Source of the DNA: Xanthomonas sontii | GTDB lineage: Bacteria; Pseudomonadota; Gammaproteobacteria; Xanthomonadales; Xanthomonadaceae | Direction of reading: 5' to 3' | DNA: 64,000 nt | Assembly: GCF_040529055.1 (NCBI RefSeq) | Contig: NZ_CP132342.1 | Coordinates: forward strand, 4,772,001 to 4,836,000 | Shown: one piece after another, positions 37,067-46,101 of the stretch | How the letters are laid out: each line of letters starts with the position of its first letter | Position numbering within the stretch: position 1 is the first letter of the stretch | Notes under the pieces: generated by a model | Databases searched by the model: none | What the model was told of the DNA's origin: nothing | What the model saw: the letters and a program-made list of their open reading frames with translations, nothing else | Made by a program: the position numbers and the translations under genes

Positions 37067-38020
37067 ATGAACCTGCGTGATCTGAAATACCTGGTGGCGC
37101 TGGCCGATCACAAGCATTTCGGACGCGCCGCCGCGGCCTGCTTCGTCAGCCAGCCGACGCTGTCCACGCAGATCAAGAAGCTCGAGGACGAACTGGGCGT
37201 GCCGCTGGTCGAACGCGCCCCACGCAAGGTCATGCTGACCCCGGCCGGGCGCGAGGCCGCCAGCCGCGCGCGCGGCATCGTCGCCGAGATCGAGCAGATG
37301 AAGGAGGCGGCGCGGCGCAGCCAGGACCCGGAAGCCGGCACCGTGCGCCTGGGCATTTTTCCGACGCTCGGCCCGTACCTGCTGCCGCATGTGATCCCGC
37401 GCATCCGCGCGCGCTTCCCGCAGCTGGAACTGCTGCTGATCGAAGAGAAGAGCGACGTGCTGCTGACCCGCCTGCGCGAGGGCCGGCTGGACGCGGCGCT
37501 GCTGGCGCTGCCGTTGCACGACGAGCAATTGCATGCCGAATTCCTGTTCGAGGAACCGTTCGTGCTGGCGGTGCCCGAGCAGCATCCGCTGGCGCGGCGG
37601 CCGACCCCGCTGACCATGGACGAACTGCACGCGCAACGCCTGCTGCTGCTCGAGGACGGGCACTGTCTGCGCGACCAGGCGCTGGACGTGTGCCACCTGT
37701 CCGGCGCGCTGGAGAAAGCCGAGTTCCAGGCCACCAGCCTGGAGACGCTGCGGCAGATGGTCGCCGCCAACGTCGGTGTGACCCTGCTGCCGCTGCTGGC
37801 GGTGCAGCCGCCGGTGGCCAATCCGCCGAACCTGCGCCTGCTGCCGTTCGCGCCCGACGGCGGGCCGAGCCGGCGCATCGCCATGCTGTGGCGGCGCAGT
37901 TCGGCGATGGGCGCGTTCCTGCAGCAACTGGCGCACCTGTTCGGTGCACTGCCCGAGGAGTTGTTCACGCTGCCGGCGCAGGCGTCGCTGCCGGACCAGG
38001 CGCCGCGCCAGGTGGCCTGA
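37067..38020 (+). CDS. oxyR: Hydrogen peroxide-sensing transcriptional activator OxyR
   Basis: A 317-residue LysR-type regulator. The N-terminal winged helix has MNLRDLKYLVALADHKHFGRAA and SQPTLSTQIKKLEDELG (read in parts). The redox switch cysteines are Cys200 in LEDGHCLRDQ and Cys209 in ALDVC, corresponding to Cys199 and Cys208 in E. coli OxyR. On oxidation by H2O2 it would activate ahpC through the site at 34481-34517. The gene follows ahpF by about 150 bp, with a GAGGAA ribosome-binding site. This ahpC-ahpF-oxyR order is a known Xanthomonas arrangement. Confidence 0.96.
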   Translation: MNLRDLKYLVALADHKHFGRAAAACFVSQPTLSTQIKKLEDELGVPLVERAPRKVMLTPAGREAASRARGIVAEIEQMKEAARRSQDPEAGTVRLGIFPTLGPYLLPHVIPRIRARFPQLELLLIEEKSDVLLTRLREGRLDAALLALPLHDEQLHAEFLFEEPFVLAVPEQHPLARRPTPLTMDELHAQRLLLLEDGHCLRDQALDVCHLSGALEKAEFQATSLETLRQMVAANVGVTLLPLLAVQPPVANPPNLRLLPFAPDGGPSRRIAMLWRRSSAMGAFLQQLAHLFGALPEELFTLPAQASLPDQAPRQVA

Positions 38021-38063
38021 ACAGGCCGACCGGCCGCGACGTCGCATCGGCGCCGGCTTGCTT

Positions 38064-38110
38064 GCACAATGGGAACGGGGGCGGCGCGGTGCCGCCTCCG
38101 TTCGTTGTGC
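38064..38110 (+). promoter_or_regulatory. Extended hairpin between oxyR and rnk
   Basis: An inner stem GAACGGGGGCGGC (38073-38085) pairs with GCCGCCTCCGTTC (38091-38103) with one mismatch. An outer stem GCACAA (38064-38069) pairs with TTGTGC (38105-38110). There is no T-tract, so it may be a Rho-assisted terminator of oxyR or a structured leader of rnk, whose ATG is 20 bp later. Confidence 0.65.
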
Positions 38111-38130
38111 CATCCAACCGGAGCCTGTCC

Positions 38131-38562
38131 ATGACCTCGCAACACCACAGCGGCCTGCCGCCCTCGTTGATCGTCTCCAGCCGCGACCTCGCGCGCCTGG
38201 AAGCCCTGCTCGACTCCCCTGCCTTGCACCAGCACCCGGCCGCGCAAGCGCTGGGCGCAGAACTCGACCGCGCCACCGTGATGGCGCCCGACCAGATTCC
38301 CCCCGGCATCGTCACCATGCATTCCCGCGTGGAGTGCGAAGACGAACTGCACGGCGAACGCCATCAGCTGACCCTGGTCTATCCGCACGAAGCCGATGCC
38401 GCGCATGCGCGCATCTCGGTGCTGGCCCCGGTCGGCAGCGCCCTGCTCGGCCTGGCCGTGGGCCAGTCGATCGACTGGCAGGCGCCCGGCGGACGCCCGC
38501 TGCGCCTGCGCGTGACCGCGGTGCAGCGCGCCGACGACGACAATGCGCGCGCAGCGCGTTAA
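38131..38562 (+). CDS. rnk: Nucleoside diphosphate kinase regulator (GreA/GreB-like)
   Basis: A 143-residue protein of the Rnk family, related to the C-terminal domain of GreA/GreB. It has a short N-terminal helical arm (residues 11-60, [16 protein letters not shown]) and a FKBP-like domain with [46 protein letters not shown] (in parts) and the end [14 protein letters not shown]. Rnk binds RNA polymerase and affects nucleoside diphosphate kinase levels. An ACCGGAGCC ribosome-binding site precedes the ATG. It lies just upstream of tal, with 46 bp between. Confidence 0.9.
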   Translation: MTSQHHSGLPPSLIVSSRDLARLEALLDSPALHQHPAAQALGAELDRATVMAPDQIPPGIVTMHSRVECEDELHGERHQLTLVYPHEADAAHARISVLAPVGSALLGLAVGQSIDWQAPGGRPLRLRVTAVQRADDDNARAAR

Positions 38563-38608
38563 CGTGCGCGGCCCTATCCTTGTTCCCACTCGTTTCCGAG
38601 AGATACCG

Positions 38609-39577
38609 ATGACCTCTTCCGCCCCCTCCAAGCTCGCCCAGTTGCGCGAGTTGTCCGTGGTCGTGGCCGATACCGGCGACTATGACGCGATCAAGCGGCT
38701 CAAGCCGGTGGACTGCACCACCAATCCGACCCTGGTGAAGAAGGCGCTGGACCTGCCGGTCTACGCCGATCTGATCGACGAGGCACTGGCCTGGGCGCGC
38801 GGCCAGGACGGCGACCACACCGCCCTGGTCGACGAGATCGCCGACCGCCTGACCATCGGCGTCGGCGCCAAGCTCAGCGCGCTGGTGCCCGGCCGCGTGT
38901 CCACCGAGGTGGACGCCGACCTGGCCCACGACACCGCCGCCACCATCGCCAAGGCGCACAAGTTCATCGCCATGTACGCCGAGCGCGGCATCCCCAAGGA
39001 CCGCATCCTGATCAAGGTCGCCGCGACCTGGGAAGGCATCGAGGCGGCGCGGCAGCTGCAGCAGGACGGCATCGACTGCAACCTGACCCTGATCTTCAAC
39101 CGCACCCAGGCCCTGGCCTGCGCCGAGGCCGGCGTGTTCCTGATCTCGCCCTTCGTCGGCCGCATCCTCGACTGGTACGTGGCCAAGGGCCAGACCCCGG
39201 CGACCATCGACGAGGACCCGGGCGTGCAGTTCGTGCGCGGCGTGTACGACGAGTTCAAGCGCCGCGGTTCGCAGACCGTGGTCATGGGCGCCTCGTTCCG
39301 TTCCACCGCGCAGATCGAAGCGCTGGCCGGCTGCGACCGCCTGACCATCTCGCCGGACTTGCTGGAGAAGCTCGACGCCGACCACGGCCCGCTGCCGCGC
39401 AAGCTCTCGCCCGGCCAGGCCGACGGCGCCAAGATCGAGCCGATCGACGCCAAGCGCTTCGCCGCCGACCTGGCCGCCGATCCGATGGCTACCGAAAAGC
39501 TGGCCGGCGGCATCGACACCTTCGCCAAGGATCTGCAGGCGCTGCGCGACACGATCCGGCACAAGCTGGCCGGCTGA
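38609..39577 (+). CDS. tal: Transaldolase
   Basis: A 322-residue class I transaldolase of the E. coli TalB type, linking the pentose phosphate pathway and glycolysis. Motifs are [16 protein letters not shown] (about 32-47), the Schiff-base Lys136 in [19 protein letters not shown] (in parts), [18 protein letters not shown] and VMGASFRS. Length is typical (~317). The 316 bp at its 3' end (39262-39577) are duplicated at 41955-42270, flanking a lower-GC island inserted after its terminator. The two copies differ only in the last ~45 bp, giving a C-terminus [13 protein letters not shown] here and [13 protein letters not shown] there. Confidence 0.97.
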   Translation: MTSSAPSKLAQLRELSVVVADTGDYDAIKRLKPVDCTTNPTLVKKALDLPVYADLIDEALAWARGQDGDHTALVDEIADRLTIGVGAKLSALVPGRVSTEVDADLAHDTAATIAKAHKFIAMYAERGIPKDRILIKVAATWEGIEAARQLQQDGIDCNLTLIFNRTQALACAEAGVFLISPFVGRILDWYVAKGQTPATIDEDPGVQFVRGVYDEFKRRGSQTVVMGASFRSTAQIEALAGCDRLTISPDLLEKLDADHGPLPRKLSPGQADGAKIEPIDAKRFAADLAADPMATEKLAGGIDTFAKDLQALRDTIRHKLAG

Positions 39578-39603
39578 GCAGCGCACGCCTTGCATCATCC
39601 CGA

Positions 39604-39631
39604 GGAGCGGCGGCAACGTCGCTCCTTTTTT
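39604..39631 (+). terminator. Rho-independent terminator of tal
   Basis: GGAGCGGCG (39604-39612), loop GCAA and CGTCGCTCC (39617-39625) form a 9-bp stem with one G-U pair. It is followed by six Ts (39626-39631). A very similar terminator follows the duplicated tal end at 42296-42321. Confidence 0.93.
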
Positions 39632-39806
39632 ATTCGCGCATTGAGCATGCGGCGCTTGCCTTGACTCCCAACCTTGCGTCATTCCTTACGCTGATAGCCT
39701 GTCAGTTGACTTGCTCCTCAATCCGCTGAGGTCGATAAGGTTTGACAATCAATAGACAGTCCTCTTTGGCCAGACTAGGATGACCAAAGGACTTGGGGGC
39801 AAAGGA

Positions 39807-40832
39807 ATGCGACCAGCACTTCTCTTGTTTGCAGCGTTTCTCATGCTTGGCGTATCGGGCGAGAGCTTGGCTGATCCTCCCAAGCCGGCGACTCGTCAGA
39901 GCCAGCAACGAACACCGGACGCCACGGTCACGGAGCTCCGAGCACTCCTGCAGACGCCCGAGAGCGAAATCGACTTGGCAAAGGCCAAGCTCGCTATCGA
40001 CCGCATGATCGACTCGAAGGTTGACCCCACTGTCACCCTGCTGCAGCTCGACACACTGACTACTCGCATCAAGGCGCGTTTTCCGACGAATGCGACCAGC
40101 CAGTCCAAGTTGGAATTGCTTGTGAACTCGCTGTCCCAGGCCGGGCCGTGGAATGACTATCGCCCTTTCAGTTACGACCTGAACGACCCATTCGGCAAAA
40201 CGATCCACAATAAGCTGCTTTCAACCTACCTGACGACCCGCAAGGGCAACTGCGTCTCAATGCCGGTGCTGCTTGTAATTCTGGGCCAGAAGCTGGGACT
40301 GGATATGACCTTGGCGACAGCGCCCGAGCACGTCCTGGCGAAGTTCCGGAACGACCGAGGCCAGTGGATCAACATCGAGGCCACCAGCTTTGGCACGAAG
40401 AGCAACGCCAGCTATGAGCAGGAAACCAACATCTCGCCGAAGGCCGTGGCCAACCGCCTCTACTTGCGGCCGCTAAACAAACGCGAGTCTGTCGCAGTCA
40501 TGCTGAGTACCTTGATGGAGTTTTACGGGCAGCAGCAGCGTCAGGAGCAACGCATCGCGATCGCCGACCTGGCGTTGCAGGCCGACCCCAAGGATATTGC
40601 GGCGATGCTACAGAAGGGCAACGCCTACTTCAGGTTAATGCAACAGTACATGGCGAAGTATCCGTCGCCTGCGGCCATTCCCCCAGAACAGCGTTTGGAT
40701 TTCGATGCACTCCAACGCAGTAACGATCTTTGGTTTAATCGGGCCGAGGCGCTTGGTTGGACGATGCCACCCAAGACACAGGATGCGAACTACCTACAAA
40801 CCATCCAACACGCAAAGGCAACGCAACAGTGA
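39807..40832 (+). CDS. Secreted SirB1/transglutaminase-like protein
   Basis: A 341-residue protein with a signal peptide ([19 protein letters not shown]) and a core like the SirB1/transglut_core2 family. The Cys block is [23 protein letters not shown] (Cys149 in part), followed by [11 protein letters not shown] (His175) and [11 protein letters not shown]. The C-terminal part contains a TPR-like stretch ([25 protein letters not shown]). I placed the start at 39807, just after AAAGGA; an in-frame ATG at 39780 would add 9 residues. It precedes the mini-RHS gene by 8 bp, so it is probably cotranscribed and may process or modify it; that is inference. GC is below its neighbours. Confidence 0.75.
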   Translation: MRPALLLFAAFLMLGVSGESLADPPKPATRQSQQRTPDATVTELRALLQTPESEIDLAKAKLAIDRMIDSKVDPTVTLLQLDTLTTRIKARFPTNATSQSKLELLVNSLSQAGPWNDYRPFSYDLNDPFGKTIHNKLLSTYLTTRKGNCVSMPVLLVILGQKLGLDMTLATAPEHVLAKFRNDRGQWINIEATSFGTKSNASYEQETNISPKAVANRLYLRPLNKRESVAVMLSTLMEFYGQQQRQEQRIAIADLALQADPKDIAAMLQKGNAYFRLMQQYMAKYPSPAAIPPEQRLDFDALQRSNDLWFNRAEALGWTMPPKTQDANYLQTIQHAKATQQ

Positions 40833-40840
40833 GGGCGGTG

Positions 40841-41428
40841 ATGCACAAGCTAAAATGCGCAGGGGGCGTGCTAGCCATTCTAATCGCCGGGTTTGGCGGA
40901 CCCGTCTCAGCACGTTACGTACAGTCAGATCCAATCGGTATCGCAGGCGGCGTCAATACATATGCCTACGTGCAAGAAAATCCGGTGTCATCCATAGACC
41001 CACTTGGCCTCAGAAAGGTGATCCTCTTCAACCCTGGCGACTATCCGTTCTACCAAGGCGCAATGGCGACTCCTGACATTCCAGGCGTCACCAGGGTGTT
41101 TGGGCACATGGGACCTGACCGCGTTCTCGACCAGCGCCATGATGGTCTTGCTGTGAAGCTGGACGTGGAAGGTGTCAAGTACATTATTGAGGGAGCGGGT
41201 TGGACTCCCGGTGAGCCGGTTGAATTTATGGGGTGCCGCTCAGGGCAGGGAGAGAACTCGATCGCCGAACAGTTCGCAAACAAGTATTCCACTGCTACAT
41301 CGGGCGCCACGCAGTACATGTGGTACAACAATCTTGGCATAAGCGGAATCTATGGAAAGGTTCCTTACTTCCATTGGAAGAATTATGCCAATCCCGGAGT
41401 CATGCGCTCCTTTCCGCCTGGACCGTGA
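40841..41428 (+). CDS. Mini-RHS protein: signal peptide, RHS core, C-terminal toxin-like domain
   Basis: A 195-residue protein. Residues 1-24 look like a Sec signal peptide ([17 protein letters not shown]). Residues 25-57 are the RHS repeat-associated core end, [20 protein letters not shown] then [11 protein letters not shown], normally found after >1000 residues of RHS repeats just before a polymorphic toxin. The C-terminal ~135 residues contain [11 protein letters not shown] (His89) and [11 protein letters not shown] (Cys132), a spacing like that of clan CD cysteine peptidases. The catalytic guess is weak. The start at 40841 follows GAGGG. It may be a secreted toxin tip or a displaced RHS tail made free-standing. 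A small membrane protein gene follows by 2 bp. Confidence 0.8.
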   Translation: MHKLKCAGGVLAILIAGFGGPVSARYVQSDPIGIAGGVNTYAYVQENPVSSIDPLGLRKVILFNPGDYPFYQGAMATPDIPGVTRVFGHMGPDRVLDQRHDGLAVKLDVEGVKYIIEGAGWTPGEPVEFMGCRSGQGENSIAEQFANKYSTATSGATQYMWYNNLGISGIYGKVPYFHWKNYANPGVMRSFPPGP

Positions 41429-41430
41429 AT

Positions 41431-41805
41431 ATGACCATGGGAAAGCCTCTACTTCGCTGGCTCCTTCTTGCACCGGCCGTAGTTGCCAGCCTCTTATCGA
41501 TGGCGGGCATGTATTGGCTATGCCATCAATTGCTGCTGCAGGTATGCCCTCCATCGTCAAAGTCGATAGAGGGGGTGACCGACCTAGCGAGTGACAACTA
41601 CGGAATAGCCACCACTACATGTTCACAAAGTTGGTACCCATCTGCAGAATCTTCACTCCTGATTGTGATGCTTCTTCTATCCGTGCTGGTTTGCTGTCTC
41701 AGTGCTTATCGCTTGGCACCCAGTCACAAACGACTTGTCAGCGCCCTTTGCGGAGTAGCGACAAGTGCATTTCTCGTCATGGCCTTTACTTGGCCAGAGT
41801 TGTAG
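41431..41805 (+). CDS. Small membrane protein, candidate immunity protein
   Basis: A 124-residue protein with hydrophobic segments LLLAPAVVASLLSMAGMYWLC (about 10-30), LLIVMLLLSVLVCCLSAY (about 73-90) and VSALCGVATSAFLVMAF (about 101-117). A loop between the first two contains two Cys residues, CPPSSKS and TTTCSQS. It starts 2 bp after the mini-RHS stop, a position typical of immunity genes for polymorphic toxins. I recognise no named family. GC is low relative to the chromosome. The immunity role is inferred only from position and size. Confidence 0.65.
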   Translation: MTMGKPLLRWLLLAPAVVASLLSMAGMYWLCHQLLLQVCPPSSKSIEGVTDLASDNYGIATTTCSQSWYPSAESSLLIVMLLLSVLVCCLSAYRLAPSHKRLVSALCGVATSAFLVMAFTWPEL

Positions 41806-41954
41806 CGCGCGAACTACTCGAAGCGCTCCTTATCAAGCCTAGCCCCTGCATCAGCAAAGGCGAGCGGCATTTGACTAGACCGATCGGAGATTAATGGGCA
41901 CTCATTCTTTTATTGCAGGGAATGGGCAAAAGGGAATGGGGAAACTTGGCAGCA
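41806..41954. other. Island right-hand spacer
   Basis: About 150 bp of low-GC sequence between the last island gene and the second tal copy, with no gene, hairpin or att-like repeat that I can see. The transition to high GC is abrupt at 41955, where the tal duplicate begins. Confidence 0.6.
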
Positions 41955-42270
41955 CCGCGGTTCGCAGACCGTGGTCATGGGCGCCTCGTTCCGTTCCACC
42001 GCGCAGATCGAAGCGCTGGCCGGCTGCGACCGCCTGACCATCTCGCCGGACTTGCTGGAGAAGCTCGACGCCGACCACGGCCCGCTGCCGCGCAAGCTCT
42101 CGCCCGGCCAGGCCGACGGCGCCAAGATCGAGCCGATCGACGCCAAGCGCTTCGCCGCCGACCTGGCCGCCGATCCGATGGCTACCGAAAAGCTGGCCGG
42201 CGGCATCGACACCTTCGCCAAGGACCTGCAGACCCTGCGCGACACGATCCGGCAAAAGCTGGTCGGCTGA
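41955..42270 (+). pseudogene. tal: Duplicated 3' fragment of tal
   Basis: This 316-bp fragment encodes the last ~105 residues of transaldolase in frame, from just before [18 protein letters not shown] to the stop, without any start region. Identity to the real tal is complete over the first ~270 bp and then breaks. The C-terminus reads [13 protein letters not shown]. Its own terminator follows. It may be the original chromosomal end of tal, replaced upstream by incoming DNA that carried its own tal end. Confidence 0.92.
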
Positions 42271-42295
42271 GCGTCGCGCACATCACGGCAACGAA

Positions 42296-42321
42296 AGAGC
42301 GGCGGCGACGCCGCTCTTTTT
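42296..42321 (+). terminator. Rho-independent terminator after the tal fragment
   Basis: AGAGCGGCG (42296-42304), loop GCGA and CGCCGCTCT (42309-42317) form a 9-bp stem followed by Ts to 42321. Its shape parallels the tal terminator at 39604-39631. It lies just before the convergent VPS62-like gene's 3' end. Confidence 0.9.
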
Positions 42322-42351
42322 CTGTCCCCGACACGCGCGCGGCAGGCTCGG

Positions 42352-42957
42352 TCAGGGCGGCAGCATGAGGTCGAAGGTCTGAATATCCGTCGGATACCCC
42401 TGGCTGCGCTGATAGCCACGGGCGAAACACGCGCCGGAGTACGGAAGCTGCCACACCAGCACGTTGCGGTCGGCGCCGGACTCCGCGTTGTCCCAGATCA
42501 GGTTTTCCTTGCCCAGCGTGACCACCTGGCAGAATTCGTCGCGCACGCACATCAGGCTCGGGTAGTCGGCAAGGCTTGGCGGGGTATTGAAATCCGCCAC
42601 CGCGATCGACCCGAGCGCGATGTATCCGGCCGGCGCCTGCAGGTTGTAAATGCCGAGATTGCAGGGACTGTCGTTGCCTTCGCACTCCCATACGGTCGTG
42701 AAGCCGAGGGGCGCGCTCAGGCATAGATTCTTGTCGGAATCGTATTCCTGCAACACGACCACCGGACCGGATGGGGACGGCGGATTGGCGTAGTTATTGG
42801 TCGCGTACAGGCCAATGTAGAAATAATCCTCGCCATGGCCAATGCCGCTCACCAGCGGATGCCAGAAGCTGATTTCCCGTCCCGAACGGCTTCCCTGGTC
42901 GGTGATCTGTTTGTTGAGGTCGAAACTGTTGCAGACGCCCTGACAGAGAAAGCTCAT
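42352..42957 (-). CDS. VPS62-like (DUF946) domain protein
   Basis: A 201-residue protein resembling the Vps62/DUF946 family. Telling blocks are LQAPAGYIALGSIAVADFNTPP (in part), YPSLMCVRDEFCQVV and ENLIWDNAESGADRNVLVWQLP, ending with ACFARGYQRSQGYP. There are several Cys, and no clear Sec signal or membrane helix. Similar proteins occur in fungi, plants and scattered bacteria; their function in bacteria is unknown. GGAGAAC precedes the ATG by a normal distance. It lies immediately beside the tal-flanked island, suggesting a local accessory hot spot. Confidence 0.72.
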   Translation of the reverse strand: MSFLCQGVCNSFDLNKQITDQGSRSGREISFWHPLVSGIGHGEDYFYIGLYATNNYANPPSPSGPVVVLQEYDSDKNLCLSAPLGFTTVWECEGNDSPCNLGIYNLQAPAGYIALGSIAVADFNTPPSLADYPSLMCVRDEFCQVVTLGKENLIWDNAESGADRNVLVWQLPYSGACFARGYQRSQGYPTDIQTFDLMLPP

Positions 42958-43372
42958 CACCTGTTCTCCAGATACGAACCATCGAACCACGCAGGCGAAG
43001 ACACAGGCATCGACGAACCGCAGCCTCGTCGGCGCCGTGCTCCGATCTCGAAATTCCGCTCCCCCTTTCACACCGTGCGTCGTCCTCGCCCGGCACAGGT
43101 GCGACCGCACGGTTTGTAACATGCTTTTTGCACACCGTGGTTGCAAGGCATGCCACATCGACTTCATGGCCGCTTGCATGGCCGCTTGTGCACGCGCCGC
43201 ACCATGACTGGCCGGGCGGCGCCCGGGATAGTCGAACCATACGCCGGGGCGACGTCGCTCCTCCGGGCAGGGTGCCGCATGACCGGCCATCGCCCTCGGT
43301 CGTCGCCGTGCGTTTGGCGCAGCGGCGACGTCTTCCCGGCTATGCTGCCTCCCCGCGTGCAGAGGCAAGGCA
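42958..43372. other. Intergenic region without recognised features
   Basis: These 415 bp separate the divergent VPS62-like and PfpI-like genes. Only short frames with no coding character are present. It is expected to hold both divergent promoters, but I could not identify boxes or operators. Confidence 0.5.
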
Positions 43373-43942
43373 ATGGCGACGATCGCAGTGGTGATGGTGG
43401 ACGGCGTGGCGGACTGGGAGATCGGCACCATCCTGCCGGCAGCGCGGGCCTGGTTCGGCGACACGATCCAGATCGCCAGCATCGACGGCAAGCCCATCAC
43501 CTCGATCGGCGGGCTGGAGCTGCACCCCACCTATGCGCTGTCGGACCTGGCGCCATTGGACGCCGACCTGTGGCTGCTGCCCGGCAGCGACCGCTGGCAG
43601 GCCGGCGAGATTCCAGGACTGAGCGCACTGCTGCTGCAGCGTCTGGAGGCTGGCCGCGGCGTGGCGGCGATCTGTGGGGCGACCCTGGCGCTGGCCTACG
43701 CCGGCCTGCTCGATAGCCGCCCGCACACCAGCAATTCCGAAGCCTTCCTGCGCGAGCACGCCGGCGTCTACGCCGGCAGCACGCATTATCAGGAACGCCG
43801 CGTAGTCAGCGCCGGCGGCCTGATCACCGCCCCCGGCACCAGCCCGGTCAGTTTCGCCGAGGAATGCCTGCGCCTGCTGCACCCCGAACGCGAGGAGCAG
43901 ATCGCGCAGATGCGGCAGATGTTCGCGGCCGAGTTCGTGTAG
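43373..43942 (+). CDS. DJ-1/PfpI family protein
   Basis: A 189-residue class I glutamine-amidotransferase-like protein. It starts IAVVMVDGVADWEIGTILPA, has the acidic residue typical of this position, and the nucleophile elbow GVAAICGATLALAYAGLLD (Cys about residue 101). TYALSDLAPLDADLWLLPGSD corresponds to the loop before the elbow. Members include proteases, glyoxalases, isocyanide hydratase and chaperones, so the activity is open. It follows a ~400-bp non-coding stretch. No neighbouring gene suggests a pathway. Confidence 0.88.
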   Translation: MATIAVVMVDGVADWEIGTILPAARAWFGDTIQIASIDGKPITSIGGLELHPTYALSDLAPLDADLWLLPGSDRWQAGEIPGLSALLLQRLEAGRGVAAICGATLALAYAGLLDSRPHTSNSEAFLREHAGVYAGSTHYQERRVVSAGGLITAPGTSPVSFAEECLRLLHPEREEQIAQMRQMFAAEFV

Positions 43943-44134
43943 CGCGACCAGTGCCACGTGTCATGCAGACGGTGGCGGCGCCGCATGACTACACTTGTCG
44001 TCACACACCGTGAGGTACGCCATCGGCGGCTGAGCGCGGCGTCGCGATCGACCCTTGGCGGGCGTGACGCAACGGCGGTCACGCATGCCAGCGCGCCAGC
44101 AGGGTGCTTCCACGACGTCGACAGGAGAAGGCGC

Positions 44135-45364
44135 ATGCGCGGATGGATGGCGCGTTATTTGTTTTCGCTGGCGCTGGCCGCCGCCAGTGCCACCGGCATG
44201 GCCGCCACGCCGGCACCGACCCGGGTCGCGATCCTGGGCGTGGAGCACGCGGCGCAACTGGTCTCCGAGCGCGACCAGCCGGGCGTGCTTGCCGCGTTCC
44301 TGGAGCAACTCGCGCCGGACGCGATCTGTATCGAACGCCCGCCGGAGCAGGCGGCGCGCGGCGATTACTACGAATACACCTACGAGGTGCAGGACGTGAT
44401 CCTGCCGTACGCCGCGGCGCATCCGGTCGCCCTCTGCCCGATCGACTGGATGCCGCCGGTGGAGGACGCCAGGCTCGGCTTCGGCGTGGACCTGGACACC
44501 CCGTTGGAACTGCGCCGCGAACAGGGCTTCCAGGGCTTCCTGTCGTTCCCCGACAAGGCCGCATTGCAGCGCGATTTCTTCGCGGCGGATGCGGCCGAGA
44601 ACGTGGCCGCGGTGCGGCAGTGGGCGCAGACGCCGGCGCCACGTGCCGACCAGGACCTGCCGCGACGTCTGTACCTGTACCGCACCTTCCTGCAGGCCCA
44701 GCGCATCCGCGCCGCGGCGCTGGCGCACTCGGGCAAGACCGTGCTGGTGGTGGTGGGCTATTTCCACAAACCGGACCTGGAGGCGATCCTTGCGCACGAC
44801 CCGGCGATCGCGCTGGTGCAGCCGTCCACACTGGGGCGCCCCACTGCGGACGCGGTCGAGCGCGCCACCACCGCGACGCAGCGCGCCGCGATCCTCGCCT
44901 TCAACCTGCTCGGCACCCAGGCCGAGACCGGCAACGTCGACTGGGCATGGATGAGCCGCGTCCTGGCTGCCTACGCCGCCGACGCGCCGGCCGCCGAAAC
45001 GGCGCTGTTGCGAACCCGCCTGGCCCTGCTGAGCGGCCAGCTCGCACCGGCCGAAGCACGGTGGCGCTACGCACGGCTCGCCGAGGAAACTCCAGCCGAG
45101 CTGGCATTCGGCTGGACCGGCGTGCAGGACCGCACCCGCGTGGATTCGTTCTTCGATCCCTTCGGCAATCTGACGGTCCGCCAACGCGCGACGCTGGAAC
45201 TGGCACGCACCGACTACGCGCTCGGCCGCAGCCGCGACGGCGATGCGGCGATCGCACGGCTCAAGGCCGAGCTGTCGCCACGCAAGGCGCTGCAGTTGTC
45301 CGGCTATGCGGCGCGGCTGCGGTCCGCCGCCGCAAGCACGCGCGATCCGCGTGCCGCGGAGTAA
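44135..45364 (+). CDS. DUF5694-like secreted hypothetical protein
   Basis: A 409-residue protein with a signal peptide ([18 protein letters not shown]). The N-terminal domain starts [13 protein letters not shown] and contains [20 protein letters not shown] (about 61-80), similar to DUF5694 and distantly to TraB/ChaN-like proteins. A later strand block is [19 protein letters not shown]. The C-terminal 150 residues are helical and contain [24 protein letters not shown] precedes the ATG at 44135 by 7 bp. Function is not assigned. It is followed by convergent msrA. Confidence 0.72.
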   Translation: MRGWMARYLFSLALAAASATGMAATPAPTRVAILGVEHAAQLVSERDQPGVLAAFLEQLAPDAICIERPPEQAARGDYYEYTYEVQDVILPYAAAHPVALCPIDWMPPVEDARLGFGVDLDTPLELRREQGFQGFLSFPDKAALQRDFFAADAAENVAAVRQWAQTPAPRADQDLPRRLYLYRTFLQAQRIRAAALAHSGKTVLVVVGYFHKPDLEAILAHDPAIALVQPSTLGRPTADAVERATTATQRAAILAFNLLGTQAETGNVDWAWMSRVLAAYAADAPAAETALLRTRLALLSGQLAPAEARWRYARLAEETPAELAFGWTGVQDRTRVDSFFDPFGNLTVRQRATLELARTDYALGRSRDGDAAIARLKAELSPRKALQLSGYAARLRSAAASTRDPRAAE

Positions 45365-45450
45365 CGGGCTCGCGGCGAGACGTCACCCACGGTCGCCGTG
45401 ACCCTCGATGGCGACAGCATCCTGCGCGAACGACGCGCAGGTGCGATCGT

Positions 45451-46101
45451 TCAGGCCTCCAGCCCGATCGGGCAACTCACCCCGGTCCCGCCCAGGCCGC
45501 AGTAGCCGCCCGGGTTCTTGGCCAGATACTGCTGGTGCTCGTCCTCGGCGTAGTAGAACGGCGGCGCCGGGAAGCGGATCTCGGTGGTGATGGAGCCGTA
45601 GCCGGCGGCGTCCAGGCGCTGCTGGTAGGCATCGCGGCTGGCCAGCGCGGCCTCGTACTGCGCCTGGGTGGTGCAGTAGATCGCCGAGCGGTACTGGGTG
45701 CCGGTGTCGTTGCCCTGGCGCATGCCCTGGGTCGGGTCGTGGCTTTCCCAGAAGGTCTGCAGCAACTGCTCGAAGCGCACGGTCTGCGGGTCGAACGCCA
45801 CCAGCACCGCCTCCGTGTGGCCGGTCTGACCGGAGCACACTTCGCGATAGGTGGCATTGGGCGTCTCGCCGCCGGCGTAGCCGACCGCCGTGCTGAACAC
45901 GCCGGGCAGCGACCAGAACTTGCGTTCGGCGCCCCAGAAGCAGCCCAGGCCGAACTGCACCTGCTCCAGGCCGGCAAAGGCATCGCGCAAGGGATGGCCG
46001 TTGACGAAGTGACGGTTGTGCAGCGGCAGCGGCTGCGCGCGTCCCGGCAGGCTCTCGCCCGGGCGCGGCAGGCGCTGCTTGAAGGCACCGATTCCCAACA
46101 T
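45451..46101 (-). CDS. msrA: Peptide methionine sulfoxide reductase MsrA
   Basis: A 216-residue enzyme that reduces the S form of methionine sulfoxide in proteins and free amino acid. The catalytic motif is [14 protein letters not shown] (Cys about residue 58), with [26 protein letters not shown] (in parts) and the end [23 protein letters not shown] with two resolving-type Cys. The N-terminal ~45-residue extension, [21 protein letters not shown], resembles E. coli MsrA, which is also ~212 residues. The ATG at 46101 is the first with family similarity. It is monocistronic. Confidence 0.96.
   Translation of the reverse strand: MLGIGAFKQRLPRPGESLPGRAQPLPLHNRHFVNGHPLRDAFAGLEQVQFGLGCFWGAERKFWSLPGVFSTAVGYAGGETPNATYREVCSGQTGHTEAVLVAFDPQTVRFEQLLQTFWESHDPTQGMRQGNDTGTQYRSAIYCTTQAQYEAALASRDAYQQRLDAAGYGSITTEIRFPAPPFYYAEDEHQQYLAKNPGGYCGLGGTGVSCPIGLEA

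Larger units (their letters stand above)
39262..42270. mobile_element. Lower-GC island bounded by a direct repeat of the tal 3' end
   Basis: A direct repeat of 316 bp (39262-39577 and 41955-42270) flanks about 2.4 kb. The first ~270 bp of the two copies are identical; differences cluster in the last ~45 bp. The enclosed genes (39807-41805) have markedly lower GC and mixed codon use compared with the neighbours. They encode a SirB1/transglutaminase-like secreted protein, a mini-RHS protein and a membrane protein. No integrase is present, so acquisition by homologous recombination or site-specific insertion followed by loss of the integrase are both possible. Confidence 0.8.

Noticed and set aside
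41971..42270. Independent small gene of 99 codons
   Set aside because: It is an exact copy of the tal 3' end; the ATG is an internal Met codon of tal.
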